DNA of 64,000 nucleotides, taken from the NCBI GenBank assembly GCA_004154925.1, contig QJNS01000021.1, positions 124,001 through 188,000 of the forward strand, written 5' to 3'. The DNA comes from Monosporascus cannonballus. Taxonomy: Eukaryota; Ascomycota; Sordariomycetes; Xylariales. The notes under the pieces were generated by a model. It was given only the letters and a program-made list of their open reading frames with translations, had not been told where the DNA came from and ran no database searches. The translations under genes and the position numbers were made by a program. Positions 49,556 to 62,556 of this stretch are shown piece by piece; within the stretch, counting starts at the first letter, position 1; each line of letters starts with the position of its first letter.

Positions 49556-51111
49556 TAGAATGGACTACATACCTAGTTATACTCAATACCACGATCTTTT
49601 GCCACTTTCCGAAAATATTTCGGTATTAATGCTAAAACAGGATTACTTCAGATTATTTAACGTTTTTACTATTTAAGTAAAAATATATAAAATTATTAAT
49701 ACGACGCTAGCCGTATAGTTGTTGTTAACTGTATTTAATAAAATTATTAGTTTTTTAAATTTGCAAATATAGGTTAATTCTAATGCCGTTGATGTAGAAC
49801 TAATTAATGCATTAACACTTTTACATACAACAATGATATGAAAACATAATATAAGGGAAAGATATTAAAATATTATATATTTTAATATGCAAAATGATAG
49901 GTTTCTAATAATATTTTACGAACCATTATTATGCATATAAAAGTGAGTATATTACGTACGATAATTATTAATTTTAATTCCGTTTAAGTGCATTATATTT
50001 TAATCACAAATATTCTTTTTTTTAATTTTCAAATTTACTATTTTATTATATATATACTACAACTTTATATCAGTTTTTTAATCACGCATAACCTTAGATA
50101 TATATTAAAATTAAATATACATTTTACAAAGTGACGGGAAATAAAGTAAATACGGACACCGTAATAAAAACTTTTGACCTTGCCGTTTTGGCCGTAATAA
50201 AAATAATTAAAGTCGTCAAAAAATTAAAAAGTTTTATAAACGAAAAATTCGAAAATTAAAGTGTTTTAAGCTCTAAATCTCGTGATAAGCCCGCCGAAAC
50301 GTAATATAATTCCCATTTTGCTGATACGTTCGTACTAATATATAAAACTTCTAAGTTAATTTTGAACTATTTTAAATGAGAGCGCTATATGTATTAATTT
50401 TATATAAATTATTAGATATTCGTTTTTTTAATTACGCGTTCGTCGTTTTTAAAAGTCATTAATTAATTGTTTATAATCCACGTACGTGAACTTCGAATTC
50501 TAAAAAATAATACTTGTATATTTATAATTAAAGTAAATCAAAATAACTGTAATTTTGCGTCAAATATTGATATTTATATTTTTACTCTTTTATTATATAT
50601 TTAAAAAGGCGTTAATGCTAAGCCACTTGTAACTTTTTAATTTCTTTTACTTATTACTTGTTTTGCGAACATTTTAATATATTCAAATATAACATAAAGT
50701 ATTTCATTCAATTATATATTCTAATAATTCATATATATGGTATTAATATCGATAAAATTGCTCTTAATAAAAAACAACAAAACATAATTTATATTAAAGC
50801 TACTTGTTCGTATCGTTATAATAATTGAATCCGCTAAAATATTAAGCGAAGCCTTGTTTTTCTATTTACAAAGTAATATTTATAATTTTCGTGAAGTTTA
50901 ATTTCGTATACAAAATTTACAACATTATTTTCAACGTCTAATTTCGTTGCAATAAAATCAATACGGAGTTTGCTAAGTAAAATATTAGATATAATACGAC
51001 TTTTTATGATTTTCTTAGCAAATTTCGTAATAAGCGGGCTGCCGATTTCGAAACCGCCGATTATATATCATACAAAACTATTAAAGCCGATTCAGGATAA
51101 TTTATGAATAA
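49556..51111. other. A+T-rich desert, nothing recognised
   Basis: RIP-like sequence without identifiable elements up to the LTR remnant at 51112. Confidence 0.5.
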
Positions 51112-51337
51112 TGTGATGGCTAGAGGGTGTAACTAACTATTAGATATAAATCGTACGGGTTTATATTAAGAAAAGCATCGTAAAATTTAAGCTATAAAAT
51201 AACTAATTGTATTTTGTAATATTAAATGTATTTTAATTTATATAAAAATAGTGTAATAAAATTTAATTTGTTTAATTATTTTGTTATCCTGTTAACGTAT
51301 TTAATACGGAATCCGAAATATCGGTTCTTAATATAAC
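51112..51337 (-). repeat. LTR remnant of an outer minus-strand Gypsy copy
   Basis: Starts TGTGATGGCTAGAGGG, the reverse complement of the usual LTR end CCCCTAGCCGTCACA, and follows the LTR (AATCGTACGGGTTTATATTA) before decaying. It is cut by the insertion at 51343-62551. The sequence beyond that insertion (from 62557) is the interior of a minus-strand copy, fitting one outer element. Confidence 0.65.
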
Positions 51338-51342
51338 AGAAC

Positions 51343-51743
51343 TATAATGGCTAAACGATTTAACTAATTGTTAAATCTAAGTCGTACGGGTTTATATTAA
51401 CAGGAGTATCCTAAGATTTTAAGCAATAAATTCAATAAAGGATTACGTTTCATAATATCAAATATATTTTAAGTAACGAAGTTATATTACAAGTTAAAGC
51501 CATTTGAATTATGGAAGTAATAAATGTATATATTTTTATTTGACCTCTTAGTTTATTACTAATAAGATAATAATCCGGCTTATTGGCTTACTACTAATAA
51601 ATTAATAATTGGGCTTACTGCCTTAGTAGCAATAAATTAATAATCCGTTACGTAATATAACTTATTCAACCGGCGTTACTTGGTTTTATTAGTTATTTTT
51701 ATTACGACCGCTTTTAAAAGCTATAAGTTATCAAAATGTAATA
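51343..51743 (-). repeat. 3' LTR of the minus-strand Gypsy element
   Basis: Reverse complement of the superfamily LTR, with TCGTACGGGTTTATATTAAC conserved. It has a distinctive variable half containing repeated TTTATTACTAATAA-like and CGGCTTATTGGCTTACTAC-like units, shared with 62184-62551. Confidence 0.8.
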
Positions 51744-53745
51744 CGATTTCCCTTTTCTTAAAAATCTTACACTTAAAACCTTTTTCTAGTAAATTCTTTA
51801 CCTCCTTAATTATATTTAATCGTATCTCATAACGTGGTTTTCGTGAGACCTAATCACGTTATATTTTACCTAATTTAATTAAAATAAAACGTTTCGAAAT
51901 TATATTGTATTTCTTTTATGTTCTTCCGAACAGCTTTTTTATTAAATAATAGAAAAAGTTTTTTGTTATAAGAAATATATACGTCGTAATGGGTTGTACG
52001 ATGGAGCAAATTTCTCTATCTCTATAATTGATTATTATATCGCAAAAAGTCGTTATTTTAAAAAACTGTTAACTGCCGAAAAGGTTTTATTCGATTCTTT
52101 TACCCGTTTATTTCGCATTGGTCGTTGACGACAAGAATGTTAAATATAAAACGCCAAACCTATTAATCCTATTTTTCAATACTTAGACGAATTTAATAAC
52201 TTCAAACGTCGTAAAACGGAAATAATAATAAAGTTTTAAGCTTGTAAAAATATAAATATTGTTAACTAGAATTCCGTTAATTTACAAACGCTGTCTTTAT
52301 AAAACGTTACTTAAAACGCAATTTTAAGTTCTGCCGTTATTAGTAAAAACTTTATAATAAACGTTAAGTATTTATAAGAATTTTCGCGGGTTTTTAGATA
52401 TTTTCGAAATCTGGATATTTTTTTATTTAATAAAAAATTAAGTAAGTTTATTTTTTTTATATTAAAGACTTTTTCTCCCTTACATAATTTTATCTTTTAT
52501 TTTTATATCGTTTTGTTTTATATAATCTTAATGGTATTTTCTGTTAATTTAATTAAGAAAATATAAAAAACTAGATATAGTTTTACTTTAAATAAAGATT
52601 CTAATTAATAATTATTTTCTATAATTCTTTGAATAGTATTATATAAATTCATATATTTAAAATCGAGACTTTTATTAAATTCCTTTATGTAAATAATTTA
52701 TATAATAAAATACATTATCTTTTCATTTTAAAAATTTAACTTTTTTGACTTTTTTAATTATAAAATTTAGTCGTTTAATTAAGTACGAATTTCCATTTTA
52801 CTTTTATTTTTTAATATAATGATATGAAATATCTCACGTAAATATTACCCTAATATTAATAAATTTATTACAGGTATATTTATAAATAATTAATACAAAT
52901 ATTATATTATATACAGATTAAATAATCATTACATTTTTAGCTTTATTATTTTGTTTCTAATATATATAATATTTTAAATATATTCTTAATACTTAATGTA
53001 ATCGTTTTATATATCTGTTCTTTAAAATCTAGACGTGTTAAATAATTTATGATTTAAACCGATATATATTATAGAGCACTGCTAAAATTGAAAAATAACT
53101 GTAATTTCATTATGGAAAATATTTTCATACAATAATATACATAAACTTAACTTAATAAGCTGTTTTTCTATTTTTAACAGTATTTGAAAAATTATAATAA
53201 AAATTATAAATCTTTTATCTAAGGCAACGTAATCCAATTCGGTTTTCTTTTAATTTATACGAAATACGATAAAATATAATTTACCTTCATTATTTCGTTA
53301 TTCTATTATTATATTTAATATATAATTCGAAAGGTTTGTTTTTACTTTAACGGAATATATTAAATCCTCCGTAATTAATATTAACTTATTGATACTCGTA
53401 TTTGTAATATTTGGAAATGCTCTTTTAATTTTATATTATTTATTTAATTTTTTAAGTAAAACTAATTAGAAATATGGTTATTATATTAAAGTTTCGAATT
53501 TGTCTTTTGTAATGATTAATGAATCCGAAAAAGTCTATGTTTTTTTTAGTTACTATTAACGTTTATAATTTTATTCTTTTAAAAACTCTTTTTACATTTA
53601 TTTTAATATATTTTGAATATTTTAATTTTTATTTAAAGTTTTAATTCTTTTTATAATAATCAATAATTTAACATCTTATAAAATATAAAAAACTTTATAA
53701 CCATAGTTCGCATACACTTTTTCAGTTTGAAAATAAATATTTATA

Positions 53746-53935
53746 TGTTACAGGCTAAAGCCTATAGGGCAACTCGGGCTTCCGAAGCGAGCTCCTTAGC
53801 CCGAGCTCATCTATATATATATAGAGAGCAGCTACCTCGCTGGTAGCTAGCTGTTTCTCCCTTTCCCTCCTTACCTTAAATATAAACTTTTAATAGGCCG
53901 TACTTTCGTTTAACTTACGTATCGTACCTATTATA
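53746..53935 (+). repeat. 5' LTR, second family
   Basis: 190 bp, TGTTACAGGCTAAAGCC to ACCTATTATA. Contains an inverted repeat CTCGGGCT / AGCCCGAG and a TA-repeat that may serve as TATA box. Differences from the 3' copy are nearly all transitions. Confidence 0.92.
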
Positions 53936-53989
53936 TATATTTAAAGTTATAACTTATTATAGTTTCCAAGAAATTAGGTAAAAGCGAAA

Positions 53990-56900
53990 CGTTTTCTAAA
54001 GATATCTTGGTTACGGATAATAAGCCAAAAAGAATTTTATAACGAAATAATTACAAAATAACATAACCGACGAAACTATAAACGAACTTACGATATTAAC
54101 CTTATCCGGAATTATTAAAAAAGATTTATAGCATTAATTACTAATAAATATGCTTTAAAAATTTAATATATAACAAAAGGAATTTTTCAAACTGGTCCTT
54201 AATTATAACGAAACGATAAATAATTTGCTTAACTGGATAACGGAAATAAAAATTTTTTTTTTTCAAAAGTAAAAAAAAAGACCTTTATAAAATAAAATTT
54301 ACCTCGCCAAAAACTTACGATAAGCCCGCCGCTTAATAACGTATTTGCAAAAATAAATCGTAAGCCTATAAAATAACTTTCGTAAAACGGAAAACAAAAA
54401 ACGTTCCGTTCGTTTTTCGCTATATTTTATACGAAAATAAAAAAAACCGGTTTATTTTCGGCTTTTTTATAACAATTTGCCTAGGCATTATAATATCTGT
54501 ACTTATTAAAAAGTAATTATAATTTAATTATTAATTCGAAATAAGAAAATTACGAAAAGATTTTGACGTCAATAATTTCCCTTTTTATATAAAAAATTAA
54601 TTCGAAAATAAATAAGCAGTATAATCCGTTAAAGATTAATTATAACGTATAAGATAAAATAATAATTAACGGTTATAAAATTATTTATTAAATTTTAAAT
54701 TTAAATTAGCCGAATATAAAAGTTTAACGTAAGCTTTAATAATTAAGGTAATTTTTTTAAACGTTAATATTAATACATAATTTTATAATATATTAATTGC
54801 GAAAAATATACTTTATGATAATTATAACCGTTAAGTACGTAAGGTAAAAAAAGTAATCAATTATTTAAAATTTTTATTTAATTATTATATAAATAAAAAA
54901 ATAACGATTTAATATTTCGATAAAAAAATAATTAATTAATAATAATACGTTAACCAAATTAATAAATGGCCTTAAATAATAGATATTTAAGGAAATATGC
55001 TTATAACGGATATTACGTAATTAATTACGTTAATTTCCAAACTTCTGGACTAATAACGGAATAATTAAAAAATTAATCCGGGGATAACCCGGAATAAAGT
55101 TCGGATAACCGGCCTTATGCAAAATAGCTTTCCGATAATAAAATAAAAGTTCGGAAACGGAAAGGGCAATATTTCCGCTACGTGGTTATAAATTATTCGA
55201 ACTAGGAATACCTTAAATACAAACTCGCAAAATAATTTTATCCGGCTAAAACGGAAATTACGGTAGCAAATTTACGGAATGCCGTTAACGGAAATAATAA
55301 TTCGGATAACGAAAATTTAAAAGAATAACCCTTATTAAAAGTTATTAATAAAAAAGGGACGTAATAAAAAAAGAATTATAAAAAATTAATAATAAATGAG
55401 ATAATATTTTTTATATTGGACGTTTTAATTAATAATATTATATATATAAACGTTTTAATCGATAATAAATATATTTATTATTTTGCATTTAATTAACGAT
55501 TAATCCGCCGTTTAAAATTATAATATATACTTATTATACTTCGTTAATTACGGCTAACGAAAAATAACGAGCTTATAATAACTGCAATCCGAAAAACTAT
55601 TTACGTTAATATAAATTTAAACGGTTATCTAAAACGAATTTAAAAATATATAATTAAAATTTTATTTTATTTCCTTCTTTTGGGAAAATTTTAGATAAAA
55701 TATAATAATGTTATATACGAAGCGAAATAACGGTTTATCTATTTCGCGAACGACGTTATTACGCCCATATTACGCAAAAAAAGATGGCTTAATAAAGAGC
55801 TTAAAAACCGCCTAAAGGGGCGGTTATAAAAATATAAAGAAATTTGCCTAATGGCGGCTGTAACTTTCGCGGCGATAACGCGGTAAAGTCGCCGTAGAAA
55901 AAACGGGATATAGTTATTCGTAATCTTTATGAAAAATATTAATAAGGCCTTAAAGGTAAAACCGTAATTAACTTTTAAAGATATAAAAAAATATTTTTTT
56001 AAAAAAATACGGAAATTCCGAAACCGTTTTATAAACGATAAATTTGGAAATAAATATCTTGGGTTAAAAAAAGTAATCCTATAAGAACCCCTATATGGGA
56101 TGTTAAGAGAGGAATTATTGGTTTTACGTAAAATACTTATAAATTTATTCGATAAAAATTAAATTCGGGCTAATAACTCCCTTATAAATACCCCGGTATT
56201 ATTCGTAAGGAAATCTAACAGGGGTTTACGGTTTTGCATAAATTATAAAGAATTAAATAAAATTACGAAATAAAACCGTTACCCTTTTCTGTTAATAAAA
56301 GAAATATTATAAGCCTTATTACAGGCCCGGTGGTTTACGAAATTTAACGTTTAAACGACCTTTCACCGGTTACGTATTCGCTAAGAAAACAAATAAAAAA
56401 TTATATTTCGTATACGTTTCGGGGTTTTCGAATAACTAATATATTTATTCGGCCTTAACGGTATACCGGCTACTTTTTAACGTTATATTAATATTATATT
56501 AAAATATTACTTTAATAATTTTTATTCCGCGTATATAAAAAATATATTAATTTATTTATCCGGTTTTCGAATCGACCATATAACTAAAATTAAGTTAGTA
56601 TTTTATTATTTGGCGGAAGTAGGATTAAAATTGGACCCGGATAAATATGAATTTATAATTCAAAAAATAAAATACCTAAAGTTTATTATCGAAACAGAAA
56701 TAGGCCTAAAAATTAATCCCAAAAAAATAATCGTTATTCGAGAATAAAAGGCCCTTATTAACGTAAAAAAACTTAAAAACTTTATCGGGTTCGTTAATTT
56801 TTACCGAATCTTTATAAAAGATTTTAACGGGATAACGGCTCCCTTTTTACGATTAATTCGGAAAAAGAATTTTCCGTTAAAAAAACGAAAACTAATAAAT

Positions 56901-59030
56901 TTTCGACCAACTTAAAAAGTAGTTTATTATAACGCTTATTTTTACGTATTAAAACCTTAAAAAGGAAACGGTAATAAAAGTAAATTATTCCGGCTAAGTA
57001 ATTAAAAAGTATTTATTTTAATTTAACTTATTAAAGCGCCTATAATTAATTACGTATTTTTGAAAAAGGTGGTTATTAATTAAATATAATTATAAGATAT
57101 ATAATAAAAATTATTAATTATTATTAAAATATTAGCGGAATAAAAAAAATTTAAAGATTAATTAACCTTTTTACGATTTTAATAAATTATGCAAACTTTT
57201 AATATTTTATAAATACTTATAAATTTACTAAAAGGTAAATTCGATAAACCGGCTTTTTATTCGCCTTTAATTTCGTACTTAAATATCGCCTTAATAAATT
57301 AATAAGTCGACCCGATATTATATTTCGTAAATTATAAAACGTGTTTTATAATAAAAAAAATATTAAGTTTAAAAAGCGGGTAATCCGATTAATTAAAAAA
57401 ATAATTATTTAACGAATTGATGCGGATCTAGAAAATCCTAATAGCCGTAATTTACTTAAAACAAAATAATAAGGAATAACCGGTTATACTTTCCGGCAAA
57501 AAAGTAATTTTCGAAAAAAACCTTAAATATGGTATATATTGCCATAGTCCAAAAATTACGTAATTTTCCCTTAATTATAAATACGATAAAATTTTTTATA
57601 ACAAGACACTTTTTCGATTTTAAAGGTTTTTTATAATTTAAAGGACGTACTTAAGTTCTTATTTAGGAACTGTTCCGAATATTATTAATTTAATAGGTAT
57701 ACGAGTTTTATATTACTGACTACCCAAAAAAAACGTTATATTAATAATATTAATCCGTAATTATTATTAGCCGGAATAAACTTTGGATATATACCGTTTT
57801 TATCATAATTACGATATATATAACAGGTTATATATATAAAAAGAAAACGAAAAAAAATTATTACGGCCTTTACTTATTCCAAACCGATTTTATTCAGATT
57901 TTTCGGTAAACTTTATAATCGACCTACCGGTAAAGCAAAAAAAAAAAACCATTTTCTTATGGTATTTTACGATTATTTAACGAAAATAATTATTTAAAAT
58001 TAATATTTAGTATAAACGCAAAAACGTACGTTTAACGTTTTATTATTTATTATTAAAAATATTACGGTTTTTCTAAAAAATTAATATCTAATAAAAGGAT
58101 AATTAAACGAACAAATTTTAAACTTATTTATACGACCTGATAAATATATAATAATAACTTAATATATTCTTTTACCTTTAAACGGATGGAATTACGAAAC
58201 AAATTAACCAAAATATTGTTGCGTATTTTTATTATTTTATAAGTTTCGCATAATATAAATAAGTTAAATTTTTACCGGTAATATAATTAGCCCTTAACGG
58301 TAAAAACTTTTCGTTAAAAATAAACCTTTTTTTCTTAATTTACGGATACGATATAAAACCTATTAACAAAATACTTATAACCCTTTAACTAATCCCCGAA
58401 ACGGAAAAAATTATTAATTTTATTAAAAGGTTACGAAAAGGTACGAAATTCGCATAAATTATTATGGCGTCGGTCCAAGCCCGGATATAATAATTAATTA
58501 ATATTTTTAAGAAATAAGTATTACGTTTCGAAATAAGAAACCTAATATGGTTAAATTTAAAAAAATATAACCATTCCATAATTATTTAAAAAGCTATTTT
58601 AGATATACGTTAAATATAGGGTTATCGTAATTACGCCGTATAATACCATAAAATTAAACGTATCGTTAGGGATATATCCGAAATTCGACGTAAACCTCTT
58701 AAAATTAATAACAAAAAACCCATTATTTAACCAAATCCTAAATAATAATTAACTATTACCGATATTATTAAAAAAAAGAAATATATAATAAAACGTATAT
58801 TAAGGGCCGAAAATAAACGCGTAAGCCGCGGTCGCCGAAACAAACTATTCGTAAAATAAGCAAGTTATGCCGAACTAATATAAAAATTATATAACAGTTT
58901 CGAAAATATAACTGCTTTTAATAATTTCGAAAGATTATTCGGAAATGGAAACGGGGTTGGCGAAAATATAAAAATATAAATAAGGATAAAAGGAAAAAAA
59001 TATAAACAAAACCGCCGCCGCCTTGCCGTA
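53990..59030 (+). pseudogene. Gag-pol of second-family Gypsy element
   Basis: Reverse transcriptase is unmistakable from 56164: NTPVLFVRKSNRGLRF, then CINYKELNKITK. The catalytic box at 56532-56543 reads YIKN, two G-to-A changes from YIDD, followed by ILIYLSGF. The thumb segment reads LKLDPDKYEF. RNase H is expected at about 56950-57450. The integrase core starts near 57885 (RFYSDFSVNFIIDLP), where the first catalytic Asp of a typical xxDFI motif is Asn. Gag fills roughly 53990-55300. Many in-frame stops; not expressed as protein. Confidence 0.85.
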
Positions 59031-59065
59031 ACCTTATTACTCCTTAAGGGTAAGGAAAAAGGTAA

Positions 59066-59255
59066 TATTACAGGCTAAAGCCTATAGGGTAGTTCGGGCT
59101 TATGGAGCAAGTTCCTTAGCCCGAGCTTACCCATATATATATAAGGAGCAGCCATCTTGCTGGTGGCTAGTTGTTTCTCCCCTTTCCTCCTTACCTTGAA
59201 TATAAACCTTTGTTAGGCCGTGCCTTCGTTCAACCTACGCATCGTGCCCGTCACA
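59066..59255 (+). repeat. 3' LTR, second family
   Basis: 190 bp, TATTACAGGCTAAAGCC to GTGCCCGTCACA. It is the less mutated of the pair at its 3' end and gives the best view of the original LTR terminus. Confidence 0.92.
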
Positions 59256-59260
59256 TTATA

Positions 59261-62183
59261 TCGCTAAAATAACATATAATACAAATGTCAAAATAATTTC
59301 GTATTATGTAACATATTATTTATTGAAATATTATTTATATATTTCTAAATTGTACTAATATAATTTAGCAATTAAATGATACGTATTTCGTTTTCAAAAT
59401 TAATTTTATTCGTATTTTTTTAATTCTAATAAATTAATATCTATTTTTAAAATTAAATATTATAAATTATTTAATTTTATAAAATTAGTTCTTTATTTTA
59501 ATAATCAGTGTAAAAATGCATAATGGATAATAATATTATTAATTGATTATCGGTATTTAATATTAAATTATAATTTGCCATTTTTTTAAATACGAAATTT
59601 ATAAAATATTTTATCAGTAATTTCGAAAACGAAATATACTTTTATAATCAACTTACTCGATGTTTTGTTTTAAAAAAATTCAAATATTTTTGCCGTTAAA
59701 ATTATAAATAAAATAAAACTTTATAAATGGTTTGTTATTAAAAAAACCGACAATTTTATCCGTTATTAATTTCTAATTTTAAATTTAATTATTTTTTTAA
59801 AAATCTATCCATGATCATCATGTTATAATAATATAATAATTAAATCTTATTTTAATAATCATAACAATACGTCGTTTCTTTTATTAATATTTATTTTCCA
59901 TACCTTATTTTTGTTAATAATAAAATATTTAGTATATTTTTATTCTTACATTTATTAGTATTGCCGATCAAATATCAATATCCTATTTTCTTTTTTATAT
60001 TCTGCTTGCTAATCAATGTAAACAAGATTTATTTAATTGATCGTTTCTGTAATTAAAATTTTATATTAATATATCTATATATTTTCTAAATTTATATCTT
60101 GATTATTAAATATAATAATATTAAAATTAAGTATTTAATATTGTCCTCAAATAGCATTTTTAAAATAATTAATTTCGTACTGAATTGTCCATTATTTTAA
60201 GCCAAATCTTTATTTTTAGCATTTATATATATATAACTTTTCAGCACGTATTTTTATAATAATTTAAATTTATTAACATTGTTTAATACAATATAATTTC
60301 CGCTTAAAATTAGGTTATCCATTATTATTATATACCAATATGTTTCGATATATATTTCCAAAATAATAACGTTATTAATATTATTTATCGTTACGTTTAA
60401 AGCTTTTTTAAAAATATTTTTAATTTCTTTAAGGTTGATTATTTCATAACCGTCTTATAAATAACTTTCTTTTCGAATTTATCGAATTTTATTTGTATAT
60501 TTTTATACTATACGTTAAATTAATACATTTGTTGTTTTCGCTTGCATATTTACTTTTTAAATTAAAAAAACAATCTTAATTAATTTCAAGTTTTTTATCT
60601 TATGAAATAAATTAGCTTTCCGTATAATATATAATATTATGTTAAGTTTTTTATAATGTATTATTTTGTTAACGAAATTCTTGAGTCTTTTTTTAAACTG
60701 TATTTTTTTACCATATTTATAATAAATAGTAATTAAAAATAAAAGTTCGTAATAGCTTTCTATCAATTTTCTTTCGATATATTCAAATAATCCTTTTATA
60801 AATTCATAATTACATGAACTCTTAAAGATTATAAACATTACTTTTCTTCCTTAATTAATTTCTTAAAATCATTTATTTATTAATATCATTTTATAAATCA
60901 ATAATTCGAAAATATCGATATTACTCTTTATTTATCTTATGATTTCCGATGTAATTAAGAAAATCGAATTCTTTTTTATATATCATATAAGATATCAATA
61001 AACTTAGTTTTTAATTATTATATATTAAATACTGTCGTTATTTATAATATATTTAATATATTATATTATATTAGTTAAATAGGTCTTAGTAAATAGCTTT
61101 TATATATTTTGTATATTTTTTAAATGAGTTTTTTAAAATGTATTATTATTTTCTTAGCACGTTTCAAGTTAATGTATTAATATTTTATATTTCGTATTAA
61201 ATTTCTTATCGTACTAACTTTTATTTATATTAAGATTAAAATATATTAATAATGTTATTATTATTATTATTAATATTATATTTAGATTGCTTTGCCTGTT
61301 TAAGTATTTAATTATTTTATTACATGTTCTTAAGGTTTTGCAAATATGCTAATATCATTTCATTGTATCGTAATTATAATATTTCACTTAATTTTTATTT
61401 TAATATTAGATAATTTCTACTTCCATAAATCTTAACGATATATTATAAAATATAAATAACATGTTATGTTTTTTCACTTAAATAACCGATTAACCTTTAT
61501 AATTTAGCATTGGATATATTTTCTTATGCGCTATTTGTATACTATATCATTAATTTTAAGAATTTCGATAATATATTATATTAAAGTTTCAATTTTTAAA
61601 ACGTTCGTGGTTGTATCTTGAATGTTAAGTGTTAGTTTTTTATACAATATATTAATATAAATATTTCCATCGTTGTAATTTTATTTTGTTTTAGCTTTAA
61701 AGTTCTTAAATATTATTATATATTTCGATATAGAATTTTATGTAATTGAAAACTTTATGAGAATATAGTAAATATCTTAACAAAATTTTCGAAATTAATA
61801 TAATATTAAAAACCTTTCCCACAAAGGTTTTTTAATTGGCTTTTTTATATTTCCAATATTTTCTTGTAATAAATTGACATTAATTAAATATATCTTTTAT
61901 TAAAAAATGTGTAATTACGAAAATTTTATGCATTAATTCTTCCAATTCTCGAAACTTAAAAGAAATTCTTTCTTCAATAAAAGAATTTTGTTTATTATTT
62001 TTTATTATAACGTTAAAATCTTTTAAGCTTGAACTTGAATATAATTATTTGTATTAAATTTAACGTAAATTATTATATTTAAAGTTTATTCTTATTTAAA
62101 TATTTTATTGATTTATTAATTAATATAAGAAATAAAGGTATTATTTAAAGTTTAATAGTATTATTAAATAAAGCTTTGTAATA
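59261..62183 (-). pseudogene. Gag and pol start of the minus-strand Gypsy element
   Basis: The right-hand part of the element split at 53746-59255. It is colinear with 1-2820 and with the reverse complement of the plus-strand interiors: for instance, 59830-60180 matches about 330-720. The ORF at 60557-60838 is a chance opening in this K/I/N-rich sequence. Confidence 0.6.
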
Positions 62184-62551
62184 TATAATAGCTAAACCGG
62201 TTTAATTAACTAATAAGCTTAAGTAATGCAGATTTATATTAATAAAAAATATCGTAAGATTTTAATTAATAAACATAAAAACAGGTTACATTTTGTAATG
62301 TCCAAAATATTTTAAATAACGAAATTATATTATAAATTAAAATGATTTAAATCGTAGAAATAAGACACGTAAATATTTTAATCCGCCTTACTGGCTTATT
62401 ACTAGTAAATTGGTAATTCGGCTTATTAGCTTACCACTAATAAATTAGTGATTCGTTAGATAATCTGAACTACTTAGTCCGACCTATTTGGTTTTCTTAA
62501 CTGTTCCTATTGCGATCGTTTCTGAAGGCCGTAGCTTATTAAAACGTGATA
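62184..62551 (-). repeat. 5' LTR of the minus-strand Gypsy element
   Basis: Pairs with 51343-51743: same TTACTGGCTTATTACTAGTAA-type units, same outer end (GTGATA, next to AGAAC). Confidence 0.8.
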
Positions 62552-62556
62552 AGAAC

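Larger units (their letters stand above)
53746..59255 (+). mobile_element. Complete Gypsy element of a second family, nested
   Basis: 5510 bp with 190-bp LTRs at each end and a perfect duplication TTATA (53741-53745 and 59256-59260). The LTR sequence is unrelated to the first superfamily. A purine tract (AAGGGTAAGGAAAAAGG) precedes the 3' LTR. It inserted into the minus-strand element and is therefore younger. Its interior keeps much CpG but almost no intact frame, typical of RIP. Confidence 0.93.
51343..62551 (-). mobile_element. Minus-strand Ty3/Gypsy element interrupted by a second family
   Basis: LTRs at 51343-51743 and 62184-62551 are flanked by a perfect duplication AGAAC (51338-51342 and 62552-62556). 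Next to the left LTR, inside, is the purine tract (minus strand AAGAAAAGGGAAATCG) expected before a 3' LTR. Next to the right LTR is the leader seen after every 5' LTR here. Removing the nested 5510-bp element and one TTATA leaves about 5.7 kb. The interior (51744-53740 and 59261-62183) is so RIP-mutated that domains are recognised only by colinearity with the plus-strand copies. Confidence 0.88.

Noticed and set aside
60557..60838. 93-codon minus-strand ORF
   Set aside because: Low-complexity K/I/F/Y-rich frame within a dead Gypsy interior.
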